Shown: positions 36,497 to 44,590 of the stretch, piece after piece
Position numbering within the stretch: the first letter of the stretch is position 1
Layout of the letters: each line of letters begins with the position of its first letter
DNA from: an uncultured Planctomycetota bacterium
GTDB lineage: Bacteria; Planctomycetota; Planctomycetia; Pirellulales; Thermoguttaceae
NCBI GenBank assembly: GCA_900318195.1
Contig: ONJR01000018.1
Coordinates: 1 to 44,590 of the forward strand
Length of the DNA stretch: 44,590 bases
Reading direction: 5' to 3'
Program-made: the position numbers and the translations under genes
The notes under the pieces: generated by a model
Told to the model about the DNA's origin: nothing
Databases searched by the model: none
What the model saw: only the letters and a program-made list of their open reading frames with translations

Positions 36497-38341
36497 TTAG
36501 AGGTCGTCGCTGGGCGCGATCTTTTCCATGCGCCGCCACGCCTTGAATAGAATGATCGACGCGACGGCGGCGCCCGCGATAAGCGCCGTTCCAAAGACCG
36601 CTTCACCGTACAATAGCGCGCCGACGCCGAAGAGCGCCGCGTAAATCGCAATGCAACCGACGACGCTACAAAGAATGCCAAACGGCACGGACCACTTATC
36701 GTCGGCGCCGACAAGTTCGATTCCTTCAGCCTTAGCGTCGTCGTAGACTTTCTTCCAGCCGGGACCGCCCGCACGAGTCAGTTGCACAAACGCGCGCAAC
36801 GTTCTCTTGTCGTCAGGGGGCGTTAAATAGGTAACAAGCAGCCATCCAACAGTAGTAATCGCAACGCTTACGACTAGTTGAATACTGGGATTACTGAGCC
36901 AAGACGCATCGAACGCGTCTGCCGACATATAGCGCAAACATAGACTCTTGTGGATCAACTGGAAATAGCATGCGATCGGGAACGCAAAACACATAGCGGC
37001 AATCTCGCTGTACGCGTTGATACGCCACCAGAACCAGCGTAGCAAAAAGAGCAATCCCGTTCCGGCTCCAATGGAGAGCAGAATCTGAAACGCGCCAAGC
37101 GCGTTTTCTAGGAAGAGCGCAATAACGCACGCGAAAACCATCAAAACGACAGTCCAGAGCCTTCCAAGAAAAACTTGCTGTCTTTCAGACGCGATAGGAT
37201 TGACGAAGCGTTTATAGAAATCGTTCACCATATAGGACGAGCCTAAATTGAGGTGGGTCGCGATCGTCGACATATACGCGGCGAAAAGCGAGGCGACGAC
37301 GATACCGAAGATTCCTGCGGGCAACTTTGTCATCATAGCGGGGTACGCCATATCGTCCGCGACTTTATCAGCGGGAATGTTGGGAAAAGCCTGCTGTAGC
37401 GACTCCAGATTAGGGAACACAATAATCGACGCGAGAGCGACGAGAATCCACGGCCACGGTCGTACTGCATAGTGACATACGTTGAAGAAAAGAGTCGCGC
37501 CTACGGCGTGCGCGGGCGATTTTGCGGCGAGCATTCTTTGCGCGGTATAACTGCCGCCTCCCGGTTCCGCGCCGGGATACCACGCGCTCCACCATTGTAC
37601 GGCGAGAGGAACAACCAGAAGCGTAATGACGGCTGTTTTATCGCTAAAGTCTGGCAAGAAGGAGAGTTTGGACGCGACTTCAGGCGTGGATAAGAGTTGC
37701 GAAAGTCCGCCGACCTCTGGAAGCTGAACGGCAATGATCGCCGCCGCGATACTCCCCGCCATAGCGACTAAAAAGAGTACGAAGTCCGCCCAGAGTACGG
37801 CAGAAAACCCCCCGACTGTCGTGAATACGACCGTAACCGTGCCGGCTGTGAGTATCGTGGTTAATTCCGAGAAACCCAGCATGACGCCAAAGATCTTGAT
37901 GATAGCAAGCGTAACCGACGCCATGATTAGCGTGTTGACGATCAAACCGAGGTATAACGTTCGAAAGCCGCGCACAAACGCGCCGGAAGCGCCGCTGTAT
38001 CTAGCTTCGTAGAATTCAATATCCGTAGTTACGCCAAGTTTGCGCCATAGTTTCGCATAGATAAAGACCGTCGTTAGACCTGTCGGAAGAAAAGCCCACC
38101 ATACCCAGTTGCCGGCGACTCCGTTCTTACGAACAATGTCCGTTACGAGGTTGGGCGTGTCCGCAGAGAAGGTGGTTGCGACCAAGGAAAAGCCGAGTAG
38201 CCACCACGGCGTTGAACGACCTGAAAGGAAAAAATCGGAAGAACTTTGCCCCGCTTTCCGCATTGTTCGCCACCCGATAAAGAGCGTTATCAGGAAGAAA
38301 ACAACGAGAATCGCGTAGTCGATCGGTTGTAGACGCGACAT
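36497..38341 (-). CDS. Sodium:solute symporter (SSS family)
   Basis: Membrane importer of 614 residues with about 13-14 hydrophobic helices. The start SRLQPIDYAILVVFFLITLFIG and SGRSTPWWLLGFSLVATTFSADTPN are typical of the sodium/sugar-type SSS family; the latter contains the Ser-rich sodium site region of helix 1. The C-terminus ends in a short soluble tail. It lies between a rhamnosidase and a glucuronoyl esterase, so import of rhamnose, uronate or an oligosaccharide product is a reasonable inference. The ribosome binding site is weak. Confidence 0.92.
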   Translation of the reverse strand: MSRLQPIDYAILVVFFLITLFIGWRTMRKAGQSSSDFFLSGRSTPWWLLGFSLVATTFSADTPNLVTDIVRKNGVAGNWVWWAFLPTGLTTVFIYAKLWRKLGVTTDIEFYEARYSGASGAFVRGFRTLYLGLIVNTLIMASVTLAIIKIFGVMLGFSELTTILTAGTVTVVFTTVGGFSAVLWADFVLFLVAMAGSIAAAIIAVQLPEVGGLSQLLSTPEVASKLSFLPDFSDKTAVITLLVVPLAVQWWSAWYPGAEPGGGSYTAQRMLAAKSPAHAVGATLFFNVCHYAVRPWPWILVALASIIVFPNLESLQQAFPNIPADKVADDMAYPAMMTKLPAGIFGIVVASLFAAYMSTIATHLNLGSSYMVNDFYKRFVNPIASERQQVFLGRLWTVVLMVFACVIALFLENALGAFQILLSIGAGTGLLFLLRWFWWRINAYSEIAAMCFAFPIACYFQLIHKSLCLRYMSADAFDASWLSNPSIQLVVSVAITTVGWLLVTYLTPPDDKRTLRAFVQLTRAGGPGWKKVYDDAKAEGIELVGADDKWSVPFGILCSVVGCIAIYAALFGVGALLYGEAVFGTALIAGAAVASIILFKAWRRMEKIAPSDDL

Positions 38342-38444
38342 ATTATACCCAATGTGTTTTCAGAAAATGAAGAATGATTTCAAACGCGACACGACGCGTC
38401 AAGTTCGCGGCGCGTCGCGCAATAGATTCCAACGACGACGACCG

Positions 38445-41400
38445 TTATTTCACAACGAAGGAATAACAGCCGGACCCGACTTCAAAGGAAACGACGCCCT
38501 CTTTGCTCGGCGCCTCTTGGACGAATTTTGCGCCGTTGACCACGACGCACGTTTGCCCTTGCTCGACTGGCAAAATGATCGTTGCGCTTGTGTTGAACGG
38601 CACGCGAACAACGTAGGTCGTTTCATGTTTCTCTCGGTCATAATTCCAAGAGGATTCGATTTGACCGAAAGGCGAATCGAGCTTTGCCTGTGCGTGCGTA
38701 AGCGTTTCGCCGTCCGGCGTCGTTGTTTCTACGCGTCGCGATTTCGGTTCTACGACGAATCGTTTGAAGGCGAGCGACGTCGGCTCGACGCTTGCGACGA
38801 CCGCGTCTGGCGCGTCGGCGAGCTTAATTCCAGCTAAGGACTGGAAGAACCACGCGCTGAAATCGCCGAACATGATATGGTTGCGCGACGAGCCCTCGCC
38901 CCAATCTTCCCACAGCGTGCCGGCGCCGCGATTGATCCAATCGAACATGGCGGGCTTAGTACGTTGCAACATGAGTTGCAAGGCGAGATCGGTTCGTCCA
39001 TTTTCCGAAAGAGTTCTCAGTATATACTTGACGCCTAAAATTCCGACGTCAAAATGTCCGTTCGTCTTTTCGACGTCTTCCACAAGTCGCGCAAAGACCG
39101 CCTGCTGATCCTTTTCCGGCAACGCTTGCGCAAAGCCCTGGTGAATAGCGCAACTTTGCGACGTTTGACTGTTGATCGAATAGACGCCGTCGCCTTTGTA
39201 CAGCTCTTTATTATAGTTCGTGCGAATGCGTTCGGCGAGCGCGGAATATTTCTCAAAATCGTCCGTTTTTCCGAGCGCTTTGGCGGCTTGAGCTACGATC
39301 TTCGCGTCGAGGTAATAGTAGCCGGTTGACGTAACTTCGACGGGCGTGTTCGTTTTAGCGAAAACCCAGTCGCCTAAGCCATGATAAACGAGACCGTTCT
39401 CGCGTTCGCGCGACGTCATGTAATCGACGTATTTCTTCATAGCGTCGTAAGAATCCTGGAGGATTTTCTTGTCGCCGCGATAGACGTAGACGTACCATGG
39501 AATCATAACGAGCGAGGAGTCCCAAGCAGGTCCGTTGCCCCATGGATAACCCCAGTCGCCCGTCGGGACGATACCCGGAAGATTACCGTTTTCTAACTGC
39601 TCGTCCACGAGATCGTCAAGCCATTTTTCGTAGCCCGACGTATTCTCGAAATTGTATTGCGCCAATTCGCACGCGAGTTGTGCGTCGCCAGTCCATCCGT
39701 TCTTTTCGCGGTGCGGGCAGTCCGTAGGATAACCAGCGACGAAGTTGTTCAAATAGGACTCGTGCATCGCCGCCTGTAACGCGTTAAGCAGTTCGTTCGA
39801 GGAAGAGAAACTGCCTATGGTACGGAAGTTCGTGTTAAGTCGTCGTCCTTCGAAATCTTCAGGTTTCGGCGCGGTTCTTAAACCGGTTACTTCAATGTAT
39901 TGGTAGCCGTTGTACGTGAAGCGCGGCTCGAAATACTCCTCTTCGTCGCCTTTGCAGAAGTAGAAGTCCGTTTGGAATTCTCCCTTCATTCCCGCGAGAT
40001 AGTAGGGAGTTCCCGACATGAAGTGCTGTTCAATGTCGTGTCGTTCAATTTCACCAGAGGGTAAAACGCGTTCCGAGTATTTAAATCGTATAACGTCGCC
40101 GCGTTTTTGACCGCGTATTGTTACGCGCGCCCAGCCTGCGGAATTGCGTCCCATATCGACGACGTAGACGTTCGGCTTGACTTCTTTAACGCTCTTGGCA
40201 AGGTACTTGTCGGTAATAGTCGTCTCGATATTCTTCTGCGCGACATATTTCGGATTGCCGATCGGCGGCTCGACGACGACAGCGGCGCCTAGCGCTTCGC
40301 ATTTCCATGCGCCGTCGACGATCTCGCCCTGCCGCACACAATCGAAGAGGACGGGACTTGTCGTGTAGTACCAGGAATCATCGGTTGCGATCGTTTCATG
40401 CGAGCCGTCTTGATAGGTAATTTCTAGTTGCGCGCGCAGTCTTGGGAAATCTCGCCACGGCGCGGCGTCGAAGTTCCAGGTTACTATGGAACGAACGTCG
40501 TACCATGAGTGTCCCAGGAAGAATTGCAGCTTATGTTCTTGGCTCGCGTCTTGTAGATAAGAGTCGAGATCGTACACATTGTAGAAGATTCGCTTGTCGT
40601 AACGCGTGAAGGACGGCGTGAGGTGTTGCTCGCCTATCTTTTGGTTGTCGAGATAGAAATCGAAGAGACCGGGCGCGCAGACGGCAAGTCGCGCCGTTTT
40701 GACTTTTTTCGTTAGCTTAAAGGTCTTTTGGAAGGCTGGCGAGATCTCTTCTGACCGCCGACGCAGTTTACCCCACGGACCGCTGTCGAGTCCCTCTTTT
40801 CCGTCCTTCGAGACAAAGGACGCGTACTTCGCGTTCGCCCATTCCGAGTCGTTGAAATTGGTTCCGTTCCATCCCTTTTGTTCTTCAAGAGTAGCTTTCC
40901 AGGTAAGGTCGGTTCCTAGCGCGCAGATAACTTCGCTCGGCTTTCCGAACCTGTTCGGAGTCGGCAAATTCCCGGGCGCGTTTGCTTTATCGAGCGTTCG
41001 CACGAACAGCTTGGCGACAAGCGCGGTCGGACGGAGTTCGCCATTATTGGCTTTCGTGTCGTTTGAATTTTTCGTATCGTTCGAGACAACGAAAGCAACG
41101 ACGTTCTTACCGGGCTCAAGATATTCGGAGACGTCGATCGAGCGCAATTGATCCGCGTTAAAGACCATGCCGATCGAGAATCCAACTTGACGACCGTTGA
41201 CGAAAATCCTGAATTTTTGGTTGGCGGCGTAGTATAGAATAGCGGAAAGATTTTGCTCGTCGAAATCAGATTGTGGACGATCAATTATAAATTCTTTGCG
41301 GAAGTATTCCGTTGCGAATCCCGTGTTTGTTTCGCGTTCTTCCTGCGCGGCAATCCAATTTGCGCCGCTCATATCGACGTCGGGACGAACCGATTCCGGT

Positions 41401-41888
41401 TGAGCGATCCATTTTCCTTTCCAGTCGTCTTGCGTAACGAACCCCTGAATCCAGGTCGCCGGTTCCGACCAGTTGAGCGGCTGATCTTTTTCGTCCCAAA
41501 CACGTACCTTCCAGTAGTATTTTGCGAGACTCTTGAGAGGCTTACCTTCGTAGGTAATGAACAGAGACGCGTCAGACTCAATCTTGCCAGAATTCCAGAG
41601 ATCGGCGTCCTTCACGTTAAGTTTCTCCAAGGAGGACGCGACGAGAATTTGATAGGCCGATTGGCTTTTGTTATAGACGTTTCCCTGATCCGCAGAGGAC
41701 TGAAATTCCGTTTTCCAGCTCATGCGCGGCGCGGTAGATTCTATTCCAACTGGATTGTCGCGAGTTTCTATCGTTAGATTCTGCGTGGTAAAGGAGTCTG
41801 CGTTCGACCCCGCTAGCGCGCTAGTCGGCGCGCTAAGCGACGTTGCGAACGTTGACAAGGCGACGAGCGCCACGAAAAGCCGTTTCAT
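38445..41888 (-). CDS. Secreted multidomain GH78 alpha-L-rhamnosidase
   Basis: A 1147-residue exported enzyme. A signal peptide (1-26) is followed by the opening ENL-type domain with NPVGIESTAPRMSW, the Bac_rhamnosid_N lectin-like domain with FRIFVNGRQVG, a second sugar-binding domain, and a concanavalin-like part. The (alpha/alpha)6 catalytic barrel has YPTDCPHREKNGWTGDAQ near 717-735, with the acidic catalytic residues. GAGTLWEDWGEGSSRNH lies near 1010. The C-terminal beta domain ends with SFVVK. This is the standard full GH78 layout. AGGAG lies 7 bases before the ATG. It probably starts the cluster that continues with the symporter and CE15 esterase, possibly read from the DUF58 gene promoter too (69-base gap). 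Confidence 0.95.
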   Translation of the reverse strand: MKRLFVALVALSTFATSLSAPTSALAGSNADSFTTQNLTIETRDNPVGIESTAPRMSWKTEFQSSADQGNVYNKSQSAYQILVASSLEKLNVKDADLWNSGKIESDASLFITYEGKPLKSLAKYYWKVRVWDEKDQPLNWSEPATWIQGFVTQDDWKGKWIAQPESVRPDVDMSGANWIAAQEERETNTGFATEYFRKEFIIDRPQSDFDEQNLSAILYYAANQKFRIFVNGRQVGFSIGMVFNADQLRSIDVSEYLEPGKNVVAFVVSNDTKNSNDTKANNGELRPTALVAKLFVRTLDKANAPGNLPTPNRFGKPSEVICALGTDLTWKATLEEQKGWNGTNFNDSEWANAKYASFVSKDGKEGLDSGPWGKLRRRSEEISPAFQKTFKLTKKVKTARLAVCAPGLFDFYLDNQKIGEQHLTPSFTRYDKRIFYNVYDLDSYLQDASQEHKLQFFLGHSWYDVRSIVTWNFDAAPWRDFPRLRAQLEITYQDGSHETIATDDSWYYTTSPVLFDCVRQGEIVDGAWKCEALGAAVVVEPPIGNPKYVAQKNIETTITDKYLAKSVKEVKPNVYVVDMGRNSAGWARVTIRGQKRGDVIRFKYSERVLPSGEIERHDIEQHFMSGTPYYLAGMKGEFQTDFYFCKGDEEEYFEPRFTYNGYQYIEVTGLRTAPKPEDFEGRRLNTNFRTIGSFSSSNELLNALQAAMHESYLNNFVAGYPTDCPHREKNGWTGDAQLACELAQYNFENTSGYEKWLDDLVDEQLENGNLPGIVPTGDWGYPWGNGPAWDSSLVMIPWYVYVYRGDKKILQDSYDAMKKYVDYMTSRERENGLVYHGLGDWVFAKTNTPVEVTSTGYYYLDAKIVAQAAKALGKTDDFEKYSALAERIRTNYNKELYKGDGVYSINSQTSQSCAIHQGFAQALPEKDQQAVFARLVEDVEKTNGHFDVGILGVKYILRTLSENGRTDLALQLMLQRTKPAMFDWINRGAGTLWEDWGEGSSRNHIMFGDFSAWFFQSLAGIKLADAPDAVVASVEPTSLAFKRFVVEPKSRRVETTTPDGETLTHAQAKLDSPFGQIESSWNYDREKHETTYVVRVPFNTSATIILPVEQGQTCVVVNGAKFVQEAPSKEGVVSFEVGSGCYSFVVK

Positions 41889-41957
41889 ATCTCGCTCCTA
41901 GTGTGTGTGTGTCAATGACGCTGTTTATAGTTCTTTTGGGACGCGGTTGCCCGCGCG

Positions 41958-43619
41958 TTACAGTATTCTTCGAGCTTTAATCTCCAGGTATTTGTTGATG
42001 AGCGGCGCGGTCGCTTCTTCCGGAAAGACGTCGAGAGTGAGAGCTCCCTTGGCTTCAAGCGAGACGAGCGTTTTCCTCCGCCAATTGAGTATTTCAGCGG
42101 CGGCGCCAGCGCGAAAGAAAAGGTCTTCCGGCTCGGGCTTTTCTTCGACGTCGCTATTCCATAGCATCGAATCAATTTCATCCGTAGGGTCTAATTCACG
42201 ATACTGCGCCGCCGCGCGCTCTAATTTGGCGACAACCCCATGATTGCCCATTTCTTTCTCGTTGTAAGCGGACGCGCGAACGTTTTGTTCTAATTCGGCG
42301 TATTGATCAATGGCGTCGTATAGCGAATGCTCTCTTAAAAAGAGACCTAGCGGCAGGTGCGAACCGACTAGATTCGTCATGCATGCTTCTATTTGGGTCG
42401 CGTTGCGTTCGTCGAGCACGTTGGTTGCAAGTACGACGAGCGCGCGTTTTCGGGAATGCGTCTTGAGGTAGGCGAAAGCTCTATCGTAACGCGACTCCAC
42501 GCGTTCGGGAAAGACGTCGAACACGGCGCGGATCAGCGTGTTCATATGCGAGACGCCTCCGCGCGGCGGGACATAACGCTTGACGTCGTTTGAAAAGACG
42601 AGGAATCCGACCTCGTCCCCTTGTTTGAGCGCTATATAGGCTAACGCGAGCGTCGAGTTGAGCGCGAAATCAAATAAGGTAATTCCGCGCGAGAGATTCA
42701 TTGTCATTCTTCCAGCGTCGAGCGCGAGAATAATTCGCTGGTTTCGCGTGGTTTGAAAGTCGCGCACAATGAGCTTATTGAGTCGCGCCGACGCCTTCCA
42801 GTCGAGGAACTTGTATTGGTCGTCAAGGGTGTAGTCGCGCAGTCTCTCGAATTCTGCGTCTTGACCAATGCGTCGCGCTCGTCTAACGCCTAGAATTGAA
42901 AGCTGACTCTTGCGCGCCAAGAGTCCCAATTGAGACAGCTGACAGAAATTCGGAAAGACCTGAAAGTCGGTGCGCGCCGGCTTATTTTGGTATTTGATCC
43001 AGAGTTTTCCGAGACTCGTTAATCGAAGTGCGACGAATTCGAGCGAGAAAAAGCCGCGTTGCGTCCATAAAATACGGTATTCGACAAGTTCCTGCGAATG
43101 CGGCGCGAGCGTTCGACTATTAAAGACCGCAGTCGGTCGCGCGAGCGCTTGATAATCGGCGTTTTCCTCTTCCAATAGGTTGTCGGCGCTTCGCGGCGGT
43201 AACGCGCGCGAACTCGGGGACGCGTCGTCGAGAAACTCGAGCGTAACAAATCTATCGCCGTTATTCGCAACGACGAGCTGCACGTCTTGCGGTTGTCCCA
43301 GCGAAGCAATCGATTCTGTGCGTCGCTCAACGGAGATTGTTTTACCTAGTTTAATAATGGAGAAAAGGTCGAGCGCGAGTAAGCAGAGAACGAATCCGTC
43401 GGCGATAAGCGCGACGACGGTAATGGCGCGCGTTCCCTGAGCGATGAAGTTCAAGGTTGCGGCGAGCGTTGGCAGAAGGAATAAAAGAACGGCTCGTCTC
43501 GTTGGGTACGCCTTCAGCGCAAGCGCTATAACGAGAAAAGGCGTCAGAATAGCGGGGAACGCCAAATAGAGAATATACTCGGCGAGTAAATTGGCGATTT
43601 GTGTAATATGAACGTTCAT
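41958..43619 (-). CDS. DUF58 domain membrane protein
   Basis: The 553-residue protein has two or three N-terminal hydrophobic segments (about 18-38, 42-62 and 66-90). The DUF58 signature follows: RRIGQDAEFERLRDYTLDDQ, then LDWKASARLNKLIVRDF, and then a VWA-like region starting IILALDAGRMTM. Such proteins usually work with a MoxR-type AAA ATPase and VWA membrane proteins, neither of which is in this window; the DUF4175-like gene at the other end is a frequent partner elsewhere. A good promoter lies upstream. Function of the family is poorly known. Confidence 0.88.
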   Translation of the reverse strand: MNVHITQIANLLAEYILYLAFPAILTPFLVIALALKAYPTRRAVLLFLLPTLAATLNFIAQGTRAITVVALIADGFVLCLLALDLFSIIKLGKTISVERRTESIASLGQPQDVQLVVANNGDRFVTLEFLDDASPSSRALPPRSADNLLEEENADYQALARPTAVFNSRTLAPHSQELVEYRILWTQRGFFSLEFVALRLTSLGKLWIKYQNKPARTDFQVFPNFCQLSQLGLLARKSQLSILGVRRARRIGQDAEFERLRDYTLDDQYKFLDWKASARLNKLIVRDFQTTRNQRIILALDAGRMTMNLSRGITLFDFALNSTLALAYIALKQGDEVGFLVFSNDVKRYVPPRGGVSHMNTLIRAVFDVFPERVESRYDRAFAYLKTHSRKRALVVLATNVLDERNATQIEACMTNLVGSHLPLGLFLREHSLYDAIDQYAELEQNVRASAYNEKEMGNHGVVAKLERAAAQYRELDPTDEIDSMLWNSDVEEKPEPEDLFFRAGAAAEILNWRRKTLVSLEAKGALTLDVFPEEATAPLINKYLEIKARRIL

Positions 43620-43690
43620 TCCGCTATTCCAATGAGTCTCTTAATGGGAAACAATCTCCGAAGTAGTTCTTCGGTCTGCACGACGATTCC

Positions 43691-43719
43691 ATTCTATCAA
43701 GGCGTCGTCGACAAGTCAA
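43691..43719 (-). promoter_or_regulatory. Promoter of DUF58 gene
   Basis: On the minus strand TTGACT (43719-43714) and TAGAAT (43696-43691) are separated by 17 bases, about 70 bases before the start codon. Confidence 0.75.
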
Positions 43720-43769
43720 ACAAAATCCCGATAATATACGGAAAGAGCGTTCAAATTCTCTTGCGGTTA

Positions 43770-43805
43770 ATAAAAAACGCGCAGAAGAGTAAACCTCTGC
43801 GCGTT
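43770..43805 (-). terminator. Terminator after rplT
   Basis: AACGCGCAGA and its complement (43776-43785 with 43796-43805) form a perfect 10-bp stem with a 10-base loop. Read on the minus strand it is followed by TTTTATT. It ends the rpmI-rplT transcript. Confidence 0.92.
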
Positions 43806-43855
43806 TCAAATATTTAACAAGCGATCAAACGTTGACGTTAAGCAAGCGCCAATAC

Positions 43856-44206
43856 CTATAGCGCCGCCTTCGCAATCTCAACGACCTTGTCGAATGCGCC
43901 GGGATCGACGACGGCAAGGTCGGCCAAAATTTTGCGGTCGAGTAGGACGTTCGCCTTCTTGAGACCGTTAATGAATTGGCTATAGCGCAGTCCGCGCATA
44001 CGCACCGCAGCGTTGATACGAATGATCCACAGCTTGCGGAAGTCTCGTTTCCGCGCGCGACGGTCGCGCGTCGCGAAAACGTCGGAACGAAGCACTGTTT
44101 CCTTTACGGAACGCAACAGCTTGCCGCGACCTCCGCGAAAACCCTTAGCGCGTTTAAAGAGTCGTTTCTTAGCTCGTCGACGAGCCGCGCCTTTAGTAAC
44201 TCTCAT
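43856..44206 (-). CDS. rplT: 50S ribosomal protein L20
   Basis: Early-assembly protein of the large subunit that binds 23S rRNA. The 116-residue sequence is standard: very basic N-terminal helix ([21 protein letters not shown]), [12 protein letters not shown], the core [25 protein letters not shown] and [16 protein letters not shown] lies 7 bases before the ATG. It follows rpmI as in the usual infC-rpmI-rplT operon, with an unusually long gap of 209 bases. Confidence 0.99.
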   Translation of the reverse strand: MRVTKGAARRRAKKRLFKRAKGFRGGRGKLLRSVKETVLRSDVFATRDRRARKRDFRKLWIIRINAAVRMRGLRYSQFINGLKKANVLLDRKILADLAVVDPGAFDKVVEIAKAAL

Positions 44207-44287
44207 TTTGTATTCCTTAAGAATCTAATTGCTATCGCGCGCGCCTTCGACCACACGGTCGATCGCGTAGGCTGGCGATACATGACG

Positions 44288-44360
44288 AAAATAAGGTCTC
44301 GACCGCGCTTGAGGCTGGTCGACGTTGCTTACCCATTTTCTGTAACCGACGCTCGAGACC
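44288..44360 (-). promoter_or_regulatory. Possible attenuator or L20 control structure between rpmI and rplT
   Basis: On the minus strand GGTCTCGA (44360-44353) can pair with TCGAGACC (44302-44295) across a 50-base loop, and TTATTTT follows directly. This could be a terminator-like attenuator in front of rplT, or part of an L20-binding leader; L20 autoregulation is known in other bacteria. Confidence 0.45.
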
Positions 44361-44415
44361 GCGAATCAAGGAGCGTTCGGAACCGTACGGACGCGCTAGG
44401 CGACCGCTTTGTGGA

Positions 44416-44590
44416 TCACAGACCGCCCTTACCGAGCGCTTTGATCAATCTTTTTTGTTCGCATGTGGCAACGGGATCCGTACCGCGCAGGTTACGGACG
44501 CGTTTGCTTGTCATGCGCCAAGCCAAGTGGCTCGTACCGCTGTGACGGTGCTTTAATTTTCCGTTAGCGGTAACGCGAAAACGCTTGGCA
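44416..44590 (-). CDS. rpmI: 50S ribosomal protein L35, N-terminus beyond window
   Basis: The last 57 codons are visible, ending in TGA at 44418-44416. They read AKRFRVTANGKLKHRHSGTSH, then LAWRMTSKRVRNLRG and GKGGL, a clear L35 C-terminal part; only a few N-terminal residues are missing. It lies upstream of rplT on the same strand. The odd residue is a Cys in VATCEQKRLIK. Confidence 0.95.
   Translation of the reverse strand, partial: AKRFRVTANGKLKHRHSGTSHLAWRMTSKRVRNLRGTDPVATCEQKRLIKALGKGGL

Noticed and set aside
38342..38347. TATAAT touching the symporter ATG
   Set aside because: As a -10 box it would start transcription inside the gene; likely chance A/T-rich sequence.
41901..41912. Short GT-repeat run before the large rhamnosidase
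   Set aside because: Only about five or six dinucleotide units; too short to call a phase-variable repeat.

Overview
The window looks like a chromosomal segment of a planctomycete-type bacterium (Planctomycetota, possibly a host-associated Pirellulales-like lineage). This is inferred from gene content: a Tat-exported Gfo/Idh/MocA oxidoreductase, a bacterial TMEM43 protein, a DUF4175-like/DUF58 membrane protein pair, two GH78 rhamnosidases with a CE15 esterase and a sodium symporter, and a degenerate endonuclease III-like protein with a histone-H1-like tail. There are no insertion sequences, phage genes, CRISPR arrays or tRNAs. Codon use is uniform, rich in GCG, CGC and GAC codons. By eye, the word GGCC is strikingly rare although GCGC is everywhere.

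Layout. 1-5.1 kb (minus): truncated DUF4175-like membrane protein, TMEM43-like protein, secreted oxidoreductase. 5.5-7.5 kb (plus): thrS. 7.6-11.3 kb (plus): a polar amino acid ABC importer made of a lipoprotein, a permease and an ATPase. The lipoprotein carries the two halves of the binding-protein fold in reversed order, and its leader and signal peptide are duplicated in front of the permease. 11.3-13.2 kb (minus): parB-parA with a good promoter. 13.6-18.0 kb (plus): sensor histidine kinase with a CXXCH heme-type sensor domain, then a GH78 rhamnosidase, closed by a hairpin terminator. 18.2-30.3 kb (plus): translation block with a possible small ORF, nusA, infB (TTG start), rbfA, the endonuclease III-like gene, yebC and comEC.

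30.3-33.2 kb (minus): secreted lectin-fold protein, HemX/CcsA-like protein and hemA, with a near-consensus promoter. 33.4-35.0 kb (minus): GT39-like membrane glycosyltransferase. 35.1-41.9 kb (minus): carbohydrate-use cluster, in transcription order GH78 rhamnosidase, SSS symporter, CE15 glucuronoyl esterase. 42.0-43.6 kb (minus): DUF58 protein. 43.8-44.6 kb (minus): rplT and the 3' part of rpmI, with a terminator after rplT.

Most genes are housekeeping: translation, chromosome segregation and heme synthesis. The accessory theme is plant cell-wall polysaccharide: two rhamnosidases, a glucuronoyl esterase, a sugar/solute symporter and a secreted sugar-type oxidoreductase could together strip rhamnose- and glucuronate-decorated polymers and import products. 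The strongest novelty candidate is the rearranged amino acid ABC transporter at 7.6-11.3 kb: permuted binding protein, permease with a leftover signal peptide, and ATPase with an extra C-terminal domain. All family assignments are from reading the sequence; no database search was run.
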